From Actinocorallia aurantiaca (GTDB taxonomy: Bacteria > Actinomycetota > Actinomycetes > Streptosporangiales > Streptosporangiaceae): 64,000 nt of DNA. The notes under the pieces are model-generated. The model did not search any database. It saw nothing but the letters and a program-made list of their open reading frames with translations, and was not told the origin of the DNA. Position numbers and translations under genes: made by a program. This document shows positions 25,786-34,623 of this stretch, piece by piece (position 1 is the first letter of the stretch; each line of letters begins with the position of its first letter). The stretch lies in contig NZ_BAAATZ010000008.1 in the NCBI RefSeq assembly GCF_039533685.1, forward strand, positions 1-64,000, written 5' to 3'.

Positions 25786-26979
25786 TCAAAGCCGGCTGAA
25801 CAGGCCGGCCAGCCCTGATTTGTGTTCCGACTCCTCCTCGCCGGAGGAGGCGCCGGTCTCGGGCCCCCGCTCCGCCTCTCCTGGCGGAGAGAACGCGGCG
25901 GGCGGCGGGGTGCCCCGCTCGGCGGGCCTGCGCACCGCCGGGGTCTCCGCCCCGGATTCGGCCGCCTTCCGGGTGGTGCGGGTCGTGCCCGTCGTCTTGC
26001 GGGTCGCCGGTTTGGCCGCCGCCCGGCGGGTGGTGCCGGTGGCACGGGTGCCCGTCGCCTTGGCGCCCGTGGCGCGGGTGCCGGTGGAACGGGTGCCCGT
26101 CGCGCGGGTGCCCGTCGCCTTGGTCCCGGTGGAACGGGTGCTCGTCGCGCGAGCGCCCGTCGCCTTGGCGCCCGCGGCACGGGTGCCCGTGGCACGGGTG
26201 CCCGTGGCACGGGTACCGGTCGAGGCGCTCCTGGCCCTGGTGGTCGCGGTGGTCCGGCCGGCGGCGGGCTTGCGGGCGGCGCTGGTGCGTCCGCTCGCGG
26301 CGGTCCTGCCCGTCGTGGTGCCGGAGGCCCGCCGGGTGGCGGGCTTGCGGGCCGTGGTGCCGGTGGACGTGCGGCTCGCGGCGGTGCCGCGGGCGGCCGG
26401 CTTGGCCGCCGCCGACGGCTGCTTCACCGTCTTGAGCACCTTGGCCGCGTCCGACATCGCCTTGGCCGCGGTCGCCATCGACTTGGTCGCGTTCTTCATC
26501 GCGGTCATCGCCGCGTTCATGGACTTGGCCGAGGTCCCCGCCTTGGTGGCGGCCGCGGTCATCTTGGTGGTGGCGGTCGACATCTTGGTCGCCGCCGAGT
26601 TGACCTTGGTCGCCGCCGCGGCCGGAGTGGTGCCCTTCGCCGTGGTCCGGCTCGTGGCACGCGTGGTCGTCCCGGTGGTGCCCGCGGTGCGCCTGGTCGT
26701 GCCGGTCCTCGAGGCCGTCGTCTTGGCGGCGGCGCGGGACGCGGGCTTGGCCGTGGTGGTCCTGCGCGCGGCCGGACGGGTCTTCGACGCCGCCGTCCGC
26801 GAGGTGACCCTGGTCGTGGTGGCGGCCGCGGCGCTGGTCCGCTTGGCGGGTGCCCGCTTGGCGGCCGAACCCTTCGCGGTGGTCGTGGACTTCCTGCCGG
26901 TCGTCTTCTTGGCGGCCGGAGTGCGGGTCGTCGCGGTACTACGGCGAGTGGCCGCACGCGTTGTCGTTTTGGTAGGCAC
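25786..26979 (-). CDS. histone-H1-like basic repeat protein
   Basis: A 397-residue low-complexity protein made almost wholly of Ala, Thr, Ser, Gly, Arg and Lys. Four zones are visible: residues 1-120, a very basic Thr/Arg/Lys arm (RAPAKRTSA, KTTGRKSTTT); 123-184, nine consecutive heptads of the ATKMSTA type that should form an amphipathic helix or coiled coil; 185-340, a second basic arm holding twelve TGTRA-like pentapeptides (254-313); 341-388, an acidic tail ending in a hydrophobic SGLAGLFSRL. It resembles eukaryotic H1 tails and the lysine-rich tails of actinobacterial HU proteins, but has no HU fold. Nucleoid binding is an inference from composition. GTG start preceded by GGGGGGA in a hairpin arm. 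Confidence 0.8.
   Translation of the reverse strand: MPTKTTTRAATRRSTATTRTPAAKKTTGRKSTTTAKGSAAKRAPAKRTSAAAATTTRVTSRTAASKTRPAARRTTTAKPASRAAAKTTASRTGTTRRTAGTTGTTTRATSRTTAKGTTPAAAATKVNSAATKMSTATTKMTAAATKAGTSAKSMNAAMTAMKNATKSMATAAKAMSDAAKVLKTVKQPSAAAKPAARGTAASRTSTGTTARKPATRRASGTTTGRTAASGRTSAARKPAAGRTTATTRARSASTGTRATGTRATGTRAAGAKATGARATSTRSTGTKATGTRATGTRSTGTRATGAKATGTRATGTTRRAAAKPATRKTTGTTRTTRKAAESGAETPAVRRPAERGTPPPAAFSPPGEAERGPETGASSGEEESEHKSGLAGLFSRL
26041..26220 (-). repeat. twelve-unit 15-bp coding repeat
   Basis: Twelve imperfect 15-bp units encode pentapeptides TGTRA, TGTRS, TGAKA, TGTKA and similar, always with Arg or Lys at position four. The reading frame is kept throughout, so the array is under coding constraint rather than a neutral minisatellite. 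Unit number is likely to vary between strains. Confidence 0.9.
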
Positions 26980-26986
26980 TGATCCA

Positions 26987-27015
26987 TCCCCCCGTAGTGA
27001 TCAGCTACGGGGGGA
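26987..27015 (-). promoter_or_regulatory. 5' UTR hairpin covering the SD of the H1-like gene
   Basis: An 11-bp perfect stem (TCCCCCCGTAG with CTACGGGGGGA, 7-nt loop) lies in the leader. The 3' arm carries GGGGGGA, the only SD-like sequence, 7 nt from the GTG start at 26979, so folding would hide it. Confidence 0.6.
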
Positions 27016-27063
27016 GATATTCCACACTTACCTTCTCGCTACACCCATCTTGACTAGAACTGT

Positions 27064-27936
27064 TTACACCCCGATGGGGTGCCACACGGTTTTCGTCTCC
27101 AGCAGCGCGGTCATCCGAGCCGTTCCCGGGTCGGCCGACCAGTCCGTTTCGGACGGGCGCAGCACCCGCTTCAGATTCCCCGCAGCCGCTTCCTCACAGG
27201 CGTTCGCGAGTTCTTCGGACGCGCCCGCGAGGTCGATCGCGTTGACGTCCATGTGGCCCGCCATCCAGGGTGCGAGCTCCTCACGCGGGCCGGTGAGGAT
27301 ATTGACGACTCCAGACGGAAGATCTGAGGTCGCCAGCACTTCGGCGAAGGTGATGGCGACCAGCGGGGAGTCCGCGACGACCACGACGGTGTTGCCGGTG
27401 ACGATGGCGGGGGCCAGCACCGAGACCAGTCCGAGGAGCGGCGTCCCGGCAGGGGCGAGAACCCCCGCCACTCCCGTCGGCTCCGGCGTGGAGACGTTGA
27501 GGAACGGCCCGGCGACGGGGTTGACCGAACCGGCGACCTGCGCGATTTTGTCGGCCCATCCGGCGTACCAGACCCAGCGGTCCACCGCCGCGTCCACTTC
27601 GGTCTCCGCGTCCTCCCGGGAAAGGCCGGTGTCGCGGAGTTCCGCGATGAACTGGCGCCTTCTCCCCTCCAGCATTTCCGCGATCCGGTAGAGAATCTGA
27701 CCACGGTTGTAAGGAGTCCGTCCGGACCAGCCGCCGAAAGCCTTACGCGCGGCGACGACGGCGTCCCGCACGTCCTTGCGGGACGCATGGGAGGCGTTGG
27801 CGAGGAATTCGCCCCTGCTGTCGTTGACCACGTAGGACCTGCCGGACTCCGAACGCGGGAAGGCCCCGCCGATGAAAAGCTTGTAGGTCTTGCGCACCTG
27901 GAGCCGCTCGGGCGCCGTGTCCTTCTTACCGGGCAA
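27064..27936 (-). CDS. truncated aldehyde-dehydrogenase-like protein without catalytic cysteine
   Basis: A 290-residue protein matching only the N-terminal, NAD-binding part of the aldehyde dehydrogenase fold: KLFIGGAFPRSESGRSYVVN, WVWYAGWADKIAQVAGSVNP, GNTVVVVADSPLVAITFAEVLATSDLPSGVVNILTG in pieces. The ELGGK glutamate motif and the FxxxGQxC catalytic cysteine motif are absent; after the cofactor region it ends in a short divergent tail. It is therefore unlikely to be an enzyme alone and may be a subunit or regulator of the full-length dehydrogenase whose 3' end it overlaps by 11 bp. TTG start with GGAGG 6 nt upstream. A short/long pair next to deoC also occurs in other actinobacteria, as I recall. 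Confidence 0.85.
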   Translation of the reverse strand: MPGKKDTAPERLQVRKTYKLFIGGAFPRSESGRSYVVNDSRGEFLANASHASRKDVRDAVVAARKAFGGWSGRTPYNRGQILYRIAEMLEGRRRQFIAELRDTGLSREDAETEVDAAVDRWVWYAGWADKIAQVAGSVNPVAGPFLNVSTPEPTGVAGVLAPAGTPLLGLVSVLAPAIVTGNTVVVVADSPLVAITFAEVLATSDLPSGVVNILTGPREELAPWMAGHMDVNAIDLAGASEELANACEEAAAGNLKRVLRPSETDWSADPGTARMTALLETKTVWHPIGV

Positions 27937-29356
27937 GGTAGGCCTCCAGACCGTGGCGGCCGCCCTCGCGGCCGAAGCCCGACTCCTTGTAGCCGCCGAA
28001 CGGCGAGGCCGGGTCGAACTGGTTGAACGTGTTGGCCCACACCACGCCCGCGCGCAGCTTCTGGGCCATGGACAGGATGCGGGAGCCCTTCTCCGTCCAC
28101 ACTCCCGCGGACAGCCCGTAGGGCGTGTTGTTCGCCTTCTCGACGGCCTCGGCGGGGGTGCGGAAGGTGAGCACCGACAGCACCGGGCCGAAGATCTCCT
28201 CCCGGGCGACGCGGTGGCTCTGCGCGACCCCGGTGAAGATCGTCGGCGCGAACCAGAAGCCGCGCTCGGGCAGTTCGCACTCCAGCGACCAGCGTTCGGC
28301 GCCCTCCGCCTCGCCCGAGGCGACCAGCTCGCCGATGGTCGCCAGCTGGACCGCGGAGTTGATCGCCCCGACGTCGGTGTTCTTGTCCAGCGGGTCGCCG
28401 ACCCGCAGCGTCGCCATCCGCTCCTTCAGCCGGGTCAGCAGCTCCTCGGCGACCGACTCCTGCACCAGCAGCCGCGAACCCGCGCAGCACACCTGGCCCT
28501 GGTTGAAGAAGATGGAGTTGACGACGCCCTCGACCGCCTGGTCCAGGGGAGCGTCGTCGAAGACGATGTTGGCGCCCTTGCCGCCCAGCTCCAGGCCGAG
28601 GCGTTTGCCGGTGCCCGCGACGGCGCGGGCGATGCGCCTGCCGACCTCGGTGGAGCCGGTGAAGGCGATCTTGTCGACGCCCGGGTGCTCCACCAGCAGC
28701 CGCCCGGTCTCCGGGCCGCCGGTCACGATGTTGACGACGCCGGGCGGCAGGTCTGCCTGCCGGCAGATCTCGGCGAACGCCAGCGCGGTCAGCGGGGTGG
28801 TCTCGGCGGGCTTGAGCACCACCGTGTTGCCGCAGGCCAGCGCCGGGGCGATCTTCCAGGCCAGCATCAGCAGCGGGAAGTTCCACGGGATGATCTGGCC
28901 CGCGACGCCGATCGGGGTGGTGCCGTACCCGGCGTGCTCCAGCTTGTCGGCCCAGCCCGCGTAGTGGAAGAAGTGCGCGGCGACCTGGGGCAGGTCGAAG
29001 TCGCGGGTCTCCCGGATGGGCTTGCCGTTGTCGATGGACTCCAGGACGGCCAGCTCACGCGAGCGCTCCTGGATGATCCGGGCGATCCGGTAGAGGTACT
29101 TGGCGCGCTCCCGGCCGGGCATCGGGCCCCACACCCGCTCGAACGCGGTGCGGGCGGCGTCCACCGCCAGGTCGACCTCCTCGGCTCCGGCCTCGGAGAC
29201 CTCGGCGAGCACCTCCTCGGTGGCCGGGTCGATCGTCGGGAACGTCTGCTTGGCGGAGACGAACTCCCCGTCGATGAACAGGCCGTAGGAGTCCTCGATC
29301 CGCACGACGCTCCGGGACTCGGGCGCGGGCGCGTACTCGAACAATTCGTCGCTCAT
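27926..29356 (-). CDS. NAD(P)-dependent aldehyde dehydrogenase
   Basis: A 476-residue full-length aldehyde dehydrogenase oxidising an aldehyde to its acid. Landmarks in order: FIDGEFVSAKQTFPTIDPAT, IIPWNFPLLMLAWKIAPALA, GNTVVLKPAETTPLTAL, IAFTGSTEVGRRIA, LGLELGGKGANIVFDDA with the general-base Glu, FFNQGQVCCAGSRLLVQ with the catalytic Cys, REEIFGPVLSVL and PFGGYKESGFGREGG. Placed directly after deoC (11 bp), it would suit oxidation of acetaldehyde released from deoxyribose-5-phosphate, but this is inference. ATG codons at 29359 and 29356 are both possible. Confidence 0.95.
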   Translation of the reverse strand: MSDELFEYAPAPESRSVVRIEDSYGLFIDGEFVSAKQTFPTIDPATEEVLAEVSEAGAEEVDLAVDAARTAFERVWGPMPGRERAKYLYRIARIIQERSRELAVLESIDNGKPIRETRDFDLPQVAAHFFHYAGWADKLEHAGYGTTPIGVAGQIIPWNFPLLMLAWKIAPALACGNTVVLKPAETTPLTALAFAEICRQADLPPGVVNIVTGGPETGRLLVEHPGVDKIAFTGSTEVGRRIARAVAGTGKRLGLELGGKGANIVFDDAPLDQAVEGVVNSIFFNQGQVCCAGSRLLVQESVAEELLTRLKERMATLRVGDPLDKNTDVGAINSAVQLATIGELVASGEAEGAERWSLECELPERGFWFAPTIFTGVAQSHRVAREEIFGPVLSVLTFRTPAEAVEKANNTPYGLSAGVWTEKGSRILSMAQKLRAGVVWANTFNQFDPASPFGGYKESGFGREGGRHGLEAYLAR

Positions 29357-29367
29357 CATCAATCCCG

Positions 29368-30291
29368 TCAGTCCAGCGTGAAGTAGTCGGGGCCGGAGTA
29401 GACGCCGGTGGCGAACTTCTCCCGCTGCATGAGCAGGTCGTTGAGCAGGCTGGAGGCGCCGATGCGGAACCAGTGCGGGTCCAGCCAGTCGGGTCCGGCG
29501 ACCTCGTTCACCTGGACCAGCAGCTTGACCGCGTCCTTGGTGGTACGTATGCCCCCGGCGGGCTTGACCCCGACCATGCGCCCGTGCCGCTCCCGGAAGT
29601 CCCGGACGGCCTGCAGCATGAGCAGGACGACCGGCATGGTGGCGGCCGGCTGGATCTTGCCGGTGGAGGTCTTGATGAAGTCGGCTCCGGCCAGCATCGC
29701 CAGCCAGGACGCGCGGAGCACGTTGTCGTAGGTGGCCAGCTCGCCGGTCTCCAGGATCACCTTGAGGTGGGCGTCTCCGCAGGCCTCCTTGACCGCGACG
29801 ATCTCGTCGTGGACCTTGACGAGGTCCCCGGACAGGAACGCCCCCCGGTCGATGACCATGTCGATCTCGCTCGCCCCGTCGGCCACGGCCTGCCGGGTGT
29901 CCTCCAGCTTGACCGCGAGCGGGGCTCGTCCGGACGGGAAGGCCGTCGCCACCGAGGCCACGCCGACGCCGGAGCCGCGCAGTTCGTCCACCGCGACCTT
30001 CACCAGGTCGGGGTAGACGCAGACCGCGGCGACCGTGGGCGCGCCGGGAGCGGTCCGCACCGCCTTGGTGCACATCGCCCGGACCTTGCCGGGGGTGTCG
30101 GACCCCTCCAGCGTGGTCAGGTCGACCATGGAGATCGCCAGGTCGATCGCCCTGGCCTTGGCCTCGTTCTTGATCGACCGGGTGCCCAGCCGGGCCGCGC
30201 GCGCCTCCACGCCGACCTGGTCGACCCCGGGCAGTCCGTGCAGGATGCCCCGCAGCTCGTTCGCAGATGTCACCGACAAAGCATCCGTCAT
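29368..30291 (-). CDS. deoC: deoxyribose-phosphate aldolase
   Basis: A 307-residue DeoC of the long form. It splits 2-deoxyribose-5-phosphate into acetaldehyde and glyceraldehyde-3-phosphate in deoxynucleoside catabolism. Key motifs are IDLAISMVDLTTLEG, VAAVCVYPDLV, VASVATAFPSG, EIDMVIDRGAFLSGD, LKVILETGEL and ADFIKTSTGK, where the Lys forms the Schiff base, then GVKPAGGIRTTKDA with the second lysine. The start at 30291 (MTDALSV) is the family-like one. It leads an operon with the two aldehyde dehydrogenase genes and is divergent from phhA. Confidence 0.95.
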   Translation of the reverse strand: MTDALSVTSANELRGILHGLPGVDQVGVEARAARLGTRSIKNEAKARAIDLAISMVDLTTLEGSDTPGKVRAMCTKAVRTAPGAPTVAAVCVYPDLVKVAVDELRGSGVGVASVATAFPSGRAPLAVKLEDTRQAVADGASEIDMVIDRGAFLSGDLVKVHDEIVAVKEACGDAHLKVILETGELATYDNVLRASWLAMLAGADFIKTSTGKIQPAATMPVVLLMLQAVRDFRERHGRMVGVKPAGGIRTTKDAVKLLVQVNEVAGPDWLDPHWFRIGASSLLNDLLMQREKFATGVYSGPDYFTLD

Positions 30292-30461
30292 GGCACGCAC
30301 ACCTACCAAACGCGCCCCCTGAACTGGGACATAGCGACAACCCGAGGGGAGCTGGGCGGTCACCCTTCGGATGTTTCGCCAAACCCGCGACACCGGTCGA
30401 TCAAGCGGGAAACGGGCACACTGGAGAGACCGGAAAGACGCTTCGACGAGGAGGCGTGGAC

Positions 30462-31340
30462 ATGTTCGAGGAAGCACAGTACTTCTCGCCCGTCGACGAG
30501 GACGAGCACGGCAGGGTGACGGTGAACCTGGCCCGGGACCACCCCGGCTTCGCCGACCCCGCCTACCGCGAGCGGCGCGACCTGATCGCCGGGCTGGCCG
30601 TCGGGCACCGGCGCGGCGACCCCGTCCCCGAGGTGGCCTACACCGGGGAGGAGCAGGAGGTGTGGCGGCTGATCTCGGCCGAACTGGAGGCCAGGCATCT
30701 GCGTTTCGCCGCCCGGGAGTTCCTGGACGCCAAGGACCGGCTGAAGCTGCCGGCCGACCGCGTCCCGCAGCTCCAGGAGGTCTCGGACCTGCTGGAGCCC
30801 CTGACCGGCTTCCGCTACCTGCCCGCCGCCGGGCTGGTGCCGCTGCGGGAGTTCTACGGCACCCTGGCCGACGGGCTCTTCCACTCCACCCAGTACCTGC
30901 GGCACCACAGCATGCCGCTCTACACGCCCGAACCGGACGTCGTCCACGAGGTCATCGGCCACGCCAACGCGCTGGCCTCCGACCGGTTCGCCGCCCTGTA
31001 CCGGGCGGCGGGAGACGCGGCCCGCCGGGTGGAGGGCAGGCAGGCGCTGGAGTTCGTCTCCCGGGTCTTCTGGTTCACCATGGAGTTCGGGGTGCTCCTG
31101 GAGGACGGCGAACCCAAGGCCTACGGCGCGGGTCTCCTCTCCTCCTACGGGGAGATCGAGGAGTTCCAGGCCATGGACATCCGGCCGCTGGACATCCGGG
31201 AGATGGGGACCGCCGACTACGACATCACCAAATACCAGACGCTCCTGTTCCGCGCCGAGTCTCTGGATCATCTGGAGGACGTCGTGGGCGGCTTCTGGGA
31301 GGCGTGCGACGACGACTCGATCGCCGCTCTGGACGTCTGA
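30462..31340 (+). CDS. phhA: phenylalanine-4-hydroxylase (aromatic amino acid hydroxylase)
   Basis: A 292-residue monomeric aromatic amino acid hydroxylase using tetrahydrobiopterin and ferrous iron to turn Phe into Tyr. The iron-binding site is visible as PDVVHEVIGHANALASDRFA (two His ligands, HExxGH type) and VFWFTMEFGVLLEDG (Glu ligand); YRERRDLIAGLA and FRYLPAAGLVPLREFY are family landmarks, and AYGAGLLSSYGEI is the C-terminal substrate loop. ATG at 30462 with GAGGAGG 7 nt upstream is clear. No pterin-recycling gene (phhB) is adjacent. A hairpin terminator follows. Confidence 0.95.
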   Translation: MFEEAQYFSPVDEDEHGRVTVNLARDHPGFADPAYRERRDLIAGLAVGHRRGDPVPEVAYTGEEQEVWRLISAELEARHLRFAAREFLDAKDRLKLPADRVPQLQEVSDLLEPLTGFRYLPAAGLVPLREFYGTLADGLFHSTQYLRHHSMPLYTPEPDVVHEVIGHANALASDRFAALYRAAGDAARRVEGRQALEFVSRVFWFTMEFGVLLEDGEPKAYGAGLLSSYGEIEEFQAMDIRPLDIREMGTADYDITKYQTLLFRAESLDHLEDVVGGFWEACDDDSIAALDV

Positions 31341-31360
31341 CGCCGCCCGCGCGCGAAATA

Positions 31361-31405
31361 GAGACGGGGAACACGCCATCTGGGACATGGCATGTTCCCC
31401 GTCTC
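31361..31405. terminator. bidirectional terminator after phhA
   Basis: GAGACGGGGAACA (31361-31373) pairs perfectly with TGTTCCCCGTCTC (31393-31405), and the 19-nt loop holds a further GCCAT/ATGGC pair. It lies between the convergent phhA and the small gene at 31409. Confidence 0.85.
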
Positions 31406-31408
31406 CGC

Positions 31409-31585
31409 CTACAGAAGGCGCGGTAACGACCGCGCCACCCGCAGGAAGAGCGACTTGGTCCCGGTCTTCCCGGAACGCTCGGAGGGCTCCTCGCGTTCCT
31501 GTGCGGCCTGGTCGGCCTGAGCCTCTTCCCGGTACCGCGCGACCCGGTCCTTGATGACCGCCCGGCTGAAATCGTGGTGCAGCAT
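31409..31585 (-). CDS. small basic protein, unknown (58 aa)
   Basis: A 58-residue protein starting MLHHDFSRAVIKDRVARYRE, followed by a charged helix (EEAQADQAAQEREEPSE) and a hydrophobic-basic tail (KSLFLRVARSLPRLL). Short actinomycete proteins beginning with an HHD-like motif and a basic helix are recurrent, but I know no function. I prefer the ATG at 31585 because GAGGA lies 4 nt upstream; the frame stays open to 31675. There is no membrane segment; the tail may be amphipathic. It lies downstream of the LuxR regulator gene on the same strand, ending at the phhA terminator. Confidence 0.6.
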   Translation of the reverse strand: MLHHDFSRAVIKDRVARYREEAQADQAAQEREEPSERSGKTGTKSLFLRVARSLPRLL

Positions 31586-31731
31586 GGTGTCCTCGGCTTT
31601 CCTCGACGCCGCTTCCGACACCTTCAATCTCGCGCTAAGAACCCCTGCCGCACATGAGGCAGATGCCTTATTCATCCCCCGAATCTCCTGGCCGTACGGC
31701 CTAAGACGGGGTGGGCGGGGCTAAGCGGGCC

Positions 31732-34623
31732 CTAGGCGGAGAACCGCACCGGGTCCGCGGGCAGCAGGCCGAGCCTGCGGGCCGCGGCGGCGGCCTCGGT
31801 GCGGGAGGAGACGCCGAGCTTGCCGAGGATGTTGCTGACGTGGACGCTGGCGGTCTTCGCCGAGATGAACAGCGCCTCGGCGATCTCCCGGTTGGAGCCG
31901 CCCTCGGCGAGCCGCTCCAGCACCTCCAGCTCCCGCGCGGTGAGGCCGTGCGACGGAGTGGCGCGCCTCCCCTCGCCCAGCCGCCTGGCGAGGTCCTCGA
32001 TCTCCCCCAGCAGGGGGGCCGCGCGCAGGTCCCGGGCCAGGGCCGCCGCTTCGGCGAGCCGTTCCGCGGCCCGCTCGCGCTCGCCCCTCATCGCGTCGTG
32101 CTCGGCGGCCCGGCAGAGCGCCTGCGCCCGCGGATAGGGGTTGTGGACGTCCGCCCAGGCGGCGGCGACGTCGTCCCAACGGGGATCGCGCCCGGTGATC
32201 CGGGCGGCCTCGGCCTGGAAGACCAGCGACCAGGCGTACTGGACCGGTCCGCGGACGATGATCCGCGCCACGCGGGCTGCCAGGGGCTCCAGTTCCGCCT
32301 CCGTGGCGCACGCCGCGGCCCCGATCGCCAGGATGGGCCAGGCGTAGCGACTGTCGTCCGGACGGTTCGTGCCCGGCAGCATCGGCTCCAACGCGGCCAG
32401 CGCCGCCCGGCGGTCCCCCTGCCGGAGCCTGAGCCCCGCCTCCAGCCGCAACACCGGGTAGTGCTCCTGGATCCGCTGGTCCACCACCCAGCGGCTGAAC
32501 CCGTAGGCGACCTCCAGCCCGCGTACGGCGGACTCCATCTCGCCGCGGGCGAGCCCGATCTCTCCTCGCAGCAGTACCAGGCAGGCCTTGTGCGCCCGGG
32601 GCGGGTCGGTCTCCAGCGCCTGATCGATCACCTCCTGCGCCTCGTCCCAGCGGCCCAACGAGTGCAGCGACTCGGCGAGGTTGATGCTGAGGAAGGAGCC
32701 CCTGCTCCGGAAGAGCCCGATCTCCTTGGCCCGCTCGATGCCCCGGGCGGCCGCCTCGACGGCCTCGGCGGGCCGTCCCGCGCCCTCCAGCATGTGGGAC
32801 CGGTTGATCGCGGCGCGCAGCAGCAGCTGGTCCGCGCCGAGCTCCTCCGCGATCCGCTCGCCCCGCTCCAGTACCTCCCAGGGACGCCCCTCGCCCGGTT
32901 CCCCCTCGTACTTGGTCTCGTCGAGCAGGCAGGTCAGGGTCAGCAGCGCGTCCGCCTCCGACCGCCGGTCCCCCACCATCCGCGCGGCGTCCAGCGCCTC
33001 CTTCACCGCCGTCCTCGCCATCTCGATCCCCGAACCGTTGAGGAGGTGCTGCGCCAGCGACGCCAGCATCCGGGCGCGTTCCGCGGACGGCGGGTCGGCC
33101 GGTACCAGCTCGACCGCCCGCTGCAGGTCCTCCAGCCAGTCCGGACGGCCCAGCCGGTGGTGCAGCCGGCCGCGCTGCTCCAGCAGCCACGCCCGTCGGA
33201 GCGGATCGTCGGTCTCCCGCAGCGCCGCGGAGGCCAGCTTGATGCCGCGTTCGCTGTCTCCGCCCCAGTCCGCGGCGCAGACCGCCAGCCGCAGCACCTC
33301 CGTCCGGGTGGCGCCGATCTTCTCCTCCGCGTCCGGTACCCGCTCCCACAGGTCCAGGACGCGTTCGAGCATCCGCAGCTCCTCGGCGTACGCGGCGGCC
33401 CGGTCGGCCTCCTGCCCGGCCTTCCAGGCGCTGATCAGCGCCCATTCCAGGTTGTGCGCGGCGTACCAGTGGTGGGCCAGCTCGGCGGCGACCCGGCCGG
33501 GCGGCACCAGCGTGCCGTCGTCCTCCAGCACCTCGGCGTACCGGGTGTGCAGCCGGGTGTGCTCTCCGGGCATCAGGTCGTCGTGGACGGCCTCGCGGAT
33601 CAGCGCGTGCCGGAACCGGTAGCTCTCGCCTTCGACCACCAGGACGTTCCCCGCGACGGCCGGCCGCAGGTGCCGGGTCAGCGCGCGTTCGTCCAGGCCG
33701 CTGACGGCGGCCAGCAGCCGGTGCTCGATCCGGGCGCCGCCCGCGCTCGCCACCCGCAGCAGCTCCCCGGTCTCCTCCGGCAGCCGTTCGACGCCCGCCA
33801 GCAGCAGGTCGCGCAGGGACTCGGGCAGTTCGCAGGCGATGCTCCCGTCGGCGTCCATCAACGCCTCGACGAACAGCGGGTTGCCCTCGCTGCGGATGAA
33901 GAACTCCTCGACGCGCCCGCCTTCGGGCTCGGCTCCGCGCAGCCGGGTCATCAGCTCGCCGACCTCCTGGCGGGTCAGCCTGCCGACCTCGTGCCTGGCG
34001 ACCCGCTCCAGCCTGTCCAGCTCGGCCAGCAGCGGGCGCAGCGGGTGGCCCCGGTGCAGTTCGTCCGCCCGGTAGGTGACGACGATCATCAGCGCGGCGA
34101 CCGCGCCGAGGTTGCGGACGAGGAACGCCAGCAGGTCGCGGCTGGAGCGGTCGGCCCAGTGCGCGTCCTCGATCACCAGCACGAGGGGACCCTGCCGCGC
34201 GAGCCGGTCCAGCAGGGTCAGCACCAGCTCGAACAGCCGCGCCTGGTGGTGGCCGGAGCCGTCGCCGTCCGGTTCGCCGAACTCCGGCAGCAGCCGGGCG
34301 AGCCCCGAGGCGCGCCCCCCGACCAGCTCGGCCACCCCTTCGGCGCCCAACTCCCGGACGAGCTGGCGCAGGATCGCGGTGAAGGGGGCGAACGGGAACC
34401 CGTCGACGCCCAGTTCCAGGCAGCCGCCCAGCAGCAAGCGCGCACCCCCGGCACGGGCCTTCGCGGAGAACTCCTCCACCAGGCGGGTCTTGCCGATCCC
34501 CGCCTCGCCGCCCAGCAGCACCGCCCGCGCCGCGCCCGACCGCACGTGGGCGAACGCGCCGTCCAGCACGTCGAGCTCGGTCTGCCGCCCGACCAGCACC
34601 GTGCTCATGCCGCCCATCTCCAT
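31732..34623 (-). CDS. LuxR-family large ATP-binding regulator (LAL) 1
   Basis: A 963-residue LAL-type transcription regulator. Residues 10-300 are a MalT/AAA-like ATPase with Walker A AVLLGGEAGIGKTRLVEEF and Walker B LVLVIEDAHWADRSSRDLL. The middle 500 residues are helical and resemble a TPR-like sensor region. The C-terminal 65 residues are a LuxR helix-turn-helix: GLTARELEVLERLAEGGSNR then EIAEALFISAKTASVHVSNI. The start at 34623 (MEMGGMSTVLV) has GAGGA 8 nt upstream. It is a tandem paralogue of the next gene, 146 bp away on the same strand. LALs often act as pathway-specific activators; no obvious target cluster is adjacent. Confidence 0.92.
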   Translation of the reverse strand: MEMGGMSTVLVGRQTELDVLDGAFAHVRSGAARAVLLGGEAGIGKTRLVEEFSAKARAGGARLLLGGCLELGVDGFPFAPFTAILRQLVRELGAEGVAELVGGRASGLARLLPEFGEPDGDGSGHHQARLFELVLTLLDRLARQGPLVLVIEDAHWADRSSRDLLAFLVRNLGAVAALMIVVTYRADELHRGHPLRPLLAELDRLERVARHEVGRLTRQEVGELMTRLRGAEPEGGRVEEFFIRSEGNPLFVEALMDADGSIACELPESLRDLLLAGVERLPEETGELLRVASAGGARIEHRLLAAVSGLDERALTRHLRPAVAGNVLVVEGESYRFRHALIREAVHDDLMPGEHTRLHTRYAEVLEDDGTLVPPGRVAAELAHHWYAAHNLEWALISAWKAGQEADRAAAYAEELRMLERVLDLWERVPDAEEKIGATRTEVLRLAVCAADWGGDSERGIKLASAALRETDDPLRRAWLLEQRGRLHHRLGRPDWLEDLQRAVELVPADPPSAERARMLASLAQHLLNGSGIEMARTAVKEALDAARMVGDRRSEADALLTLTCLLDETKYEGEPGEGRPWEVLERGERIAEELGADQLLLRAAINRSHMLEGAGRPAEAVEAAARGIERAKEIGLFRSRGSFLSINLAESLHSLGRWDEAQEVIDQALETDPPRAHKACLVLLRGEIGLARGEMESAVRGLEVAYGFSRWVVDQRIQEHYPVLRLEAGLRLRQGDRRAALAALEPMLPGTNRPDDSRYAWPILAIGAAACATEAELEPLAARVARIIVRGPVQYAWSLVFQAEAARITGRDPRWDDVAAAWADVHNPYPRAQALCRAAEHDAMRGERERAAERLAEAAALARDLRAAPLLGEIEDLARRLGEGRRATPSHGLTARELEVLERLAEGGSNREIAEALFISAKTASVHVSNILGKLGVSSRTEAAAAARRLGLLPADPVRFSA

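Noticed and set aside
26041..26220. A CRISPR-like or minisatellite array
   Set aside because: The 15-bp units are contiguous without spacers and stay in frame, encoding a basic pentapeptide series of the H1-like protein.
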